Shown here: one piece after another, positions 62,863 to 64,000 of the stretch
How positions within the stretch are numbered: position 1 is the first letter of the stretch
How the letters are laid out: every line of letters starts with the position of its first letter
Source of the DNA: Paenibacillus sp. FSL H7-0331
Lineage (GTDB): Bacteria > Bacillota > Bacilli > Paenibacillales > NBRC-103111
Assembly: GCF_001956045.1 (NCBI RefSeq)
Contig: NZ_MRTH01000007.1
Span: forward strand, 1-64,000
DNA: 64,000 nucleotides
Direction: 5' to 3'
Made by a program: the position numbers and the translations under genes
The notes under the pieces: model-generated
What the model was told of the DNA's origin: nothing
Database searches by the model: none
The model's input: only the letters and a program-made list of their open reading frames with translations

Positions 62863-63702
62863 TTACTTAATACCCGTGGTGGCTATGCCATCCAGAAAGT
62901 ACCTTTGGAACGTAAGGAAAATCGTCATAATCGGAATCAGCGACAGTACCGACATCGCCAGCAGCGCACCCCAGTCCGACTCTCCGGCAGGGTCAAACAG
63001 TGAGCGAATACCCAACTGTACCGTGAACAGCTTGACGTTATTCAAATAAATCATTTGACTGAAAAAATCGTCCCAAGTCCAGATGAACGTAAAGATTGCC
63101 GTCGTAATCAGTGCAGGCACCAGCAGTGGGAGAATAATTTTCCAATAAATCTGACCTTGTCCGCAGCCATCTATTGTCGCGCTCTCATCGAGCTCCTTCG
63201 GAATACCACGGATGAACTGCACCATCAACAAAATGAAGAACGAGTCGTGAGCCAGCCATTTGGGAACGATCAAGGGCAAATACGTGTTAATCCACTCAAA
63301 GTTTTTGTACAAAATATATTGCGGCACCAGGGTAACATGATACGGAAGCATAATCGTTACGAGCATCATACTGAACCACAGCTTTTTGTATTTGAAATCG
63401 AGCCGGGCAAAAGCAAACGCCGCCAACGAGCAAGTAATCACATTACCCAATACGGACATAACGGAAATTTGCGCTGAGTTGGTGAAGAAGCGAAGAAACG
63501 ATATCCCCTGCAGCCCTTTCCAGCCATTGATGTAATTAGTTAAAGTAAATTCCTTGGGCCACAAGGTCGTATCGGAAAAAATCAGATTGTTCGGCTTAAA
63601 TGAGCTGCTGAGCAGCCATAACACGGGATACATCATCACAAGTCCTATCGCAATAATGATGAGATGCTTGACTCCGTTAGCATATGTGGATTTGGTTATC
63701 AT
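62863..63702 (-). CDS. Sugar ABC transporter permease (MalG-like), 279 aa
   Basis: The second inner-membrane subunit of a CUT1 carbohydrate importer. Six membrane segments (e.g. HLIIIAIGLVMMYPVLWLLSSSF) and the EAA loop PKELDESATIDGCGQGQIYWKIILPLLVPALIT. The ATG at 63700-63702 has AAGGGG upstream, overlapping the stop of the partner permease. No ATP-binding gene is in the window; CUT1 systems often share MsmX. Confidence 0.95.
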   Translation of the reverse strand: MITKSTYANGVKHLIIIAIGLVMMYPVLWLLSSSFKPNNLIFSDTTLWPKEFTLTNYINGWKGLQGISFLRFFTNSAQISVMSVLGNVITCSLAAFAFARLDFKYKKLWFSMMLVTIMLPYHVTLVPQYILYKNFEWINTYLPLIVPKWLAHDSFFILLMVQFIRGIPKELDESATIDGCGQGQIYWKIILPLLVPALITTAIFTFIWTWDDFFSQMIYLNNVKLFTVQLGIRSLFDPAGESDWGALLAMSVLSLIPIMTIFLTFQRYFLDGIATTGIK

Positions 63703-63706
63703 ATCG

Positions 63707-64000
63707 TCACCCCTTCTCTTCCTTGCCATCTCCATAAAAAACCCAATACTTTGAAGTTGCAAAAACGATTGCCGTTAAGCCTCCGATCATGACGAGCATA
63801 ATCCAGGCCAGTGCGGACGCATAGCCCATGTCGAAAAAGGAGAAGCCTTTTAAATATAAGTACAACGTATAGAACATCGTCGAGTCCATCGGCCCTCCGC
63901 GTCCATCTCCGATCACAAAGCCCGGCGTAAACACCTGGAACGAATTGATGATCGTCATAACGAGGTTAAAAAACAGTACCGGCGACAGCAGCGGCAGCGT
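63707..64000 (-). CDS. Sugar ABC transporter permease (MalF-like), C-terminal part, cut by window end
   Basis: The open frame runs into position 64000 without a start, so only the last 97 codons are seen. It reads TLPLLSPVLFFNLVMTIINSFQVFTPGFVIGDGRGGPMDSTMFYTLYLYLKGF..FFDMGYASALAWIMLVMIGGLTAIVFATSKYWVFY, the usual C-terminus of MalF/UgpA-type permeases. Its stop lies 4 bp before the next permease start, so the two are coupled. Confidence 0.92.
   Translation of the reverse strand, partial: TLPLLSPVLFFNLVMTIINSFQVFTPGFVIGDGRGGPMDSTMFYTLYLYLKGFSFFDMGYASALAWIMLVMIGGLTAIVFATSKYWVFYGDGKEEKG

Noticed and set aside
1..64000. tRNA genes, CRISPR arrays, IS elements or prophage genes
   Set aside because: No repeat-spacer pattern, transposase, integrase or tRNA-like TTCGAATC region was recognised on either strand.

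Overview
The window looks like a chromosomal segment of a spore-forming, low-to-moderate-GC Firmicute, most likely Paenibacillus or a close relative. The evidence is the SLH-domain surface proteins, YneF, a caa3 oxidase cluster with CtaM and CtaG, a YhcN/YlaJ-type sporulation lipoprotein, bacilliredoxin, strong AGGAGG ribosome sites and frequent TTG/GTG starts. No IS element, phage, CRISPR array or tRNA was recognised. This is core and semi-core chromosome, not an island.

Layout: 1-300 holds the promoter and leader region of what is probably an rRNA operon running leftward out of the window. 0.4-6.2 kb (minus strand): suhB-like phosphatase, fabI, uvsE, a small unknown, ddl and a secretion-less amidase-domain protein. 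6.4-9.2 kb: acnA (plus). 9.4-14.9 kb: two divergent SLH-domain surface proteins. 15-17 kb: an IclR regulator and a membrane-anchored alpha/beta hydrolase. 17.2-22.4 kb (minus): folE, yneF, an HD-GYP-like protein, queG, lepB, an ntdP-like gene and a GNAT. 22.7-28.6 kb: sodA, an HD-GYP plus Crp-family pair, mutY (minus), an AraC regulator, a membrane protein and a cytochrome c lipoprotein. 28.6-31.4 kb (minus): acpS, nadE, bacilliredoxin and a polysaccharide deacetylase. 31.5-37.5 kb: a dedA plus flavoprotein pair, an lspA-like gene, a CDF transporter, a DUF4870 protein and an HMGL-like aldolase. 37.6-42 kb (minus): a cytosolic hybrid histidine kinase, a decayed cobalamin-binding gene and malic enzyme. 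42.4-48.8 kb: an SH3/NlpC cell-wall hydrolase, then ctaCDEFG-ctaM (minus). 49-54 kb (plus): YhcN-like lipoprotein, DEAD-box helicase with a very long Arg/Gly tail, a guanylate-kinase-like protein and a CvfC-like HEAT protein. 54-64 kb (minus): an MBL hydrolase, a BmrCD-like heterodimeric ABC exporter, a clan-G glycosidase and a CUT1 sugar ABC transporter cut by the window edge.

The most useful observations are regulatory or about decay. (1) The same inverted repeat GTTTCA-N5-TGAAAC lies just downstream of the -10 of both acnA and the iclR-type gene, which suggests that this regulator controls aconitase and itself. (2) Two surface genes (SLH protein at 13.5 kb and NlpC/P60 hydrolase at 42.4 kb) share a sigma-D-like promoter with the same spacing. 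(3) The cobalamin-binding gene beside the hybrid kinase carries an in-frame TAG plus apparent internal deletions, so the kinase seems to have lost a partner. (4) The guanylate-kinase paralogue has a rearranged P-loop. (5) A 14-bp hairpin upstream of sodA contains two head-to-head cre-like motifs. I did not find a clearly new multi-gene system. Family assignments are from recognition of motifs and remembered family architecture, not from a search.
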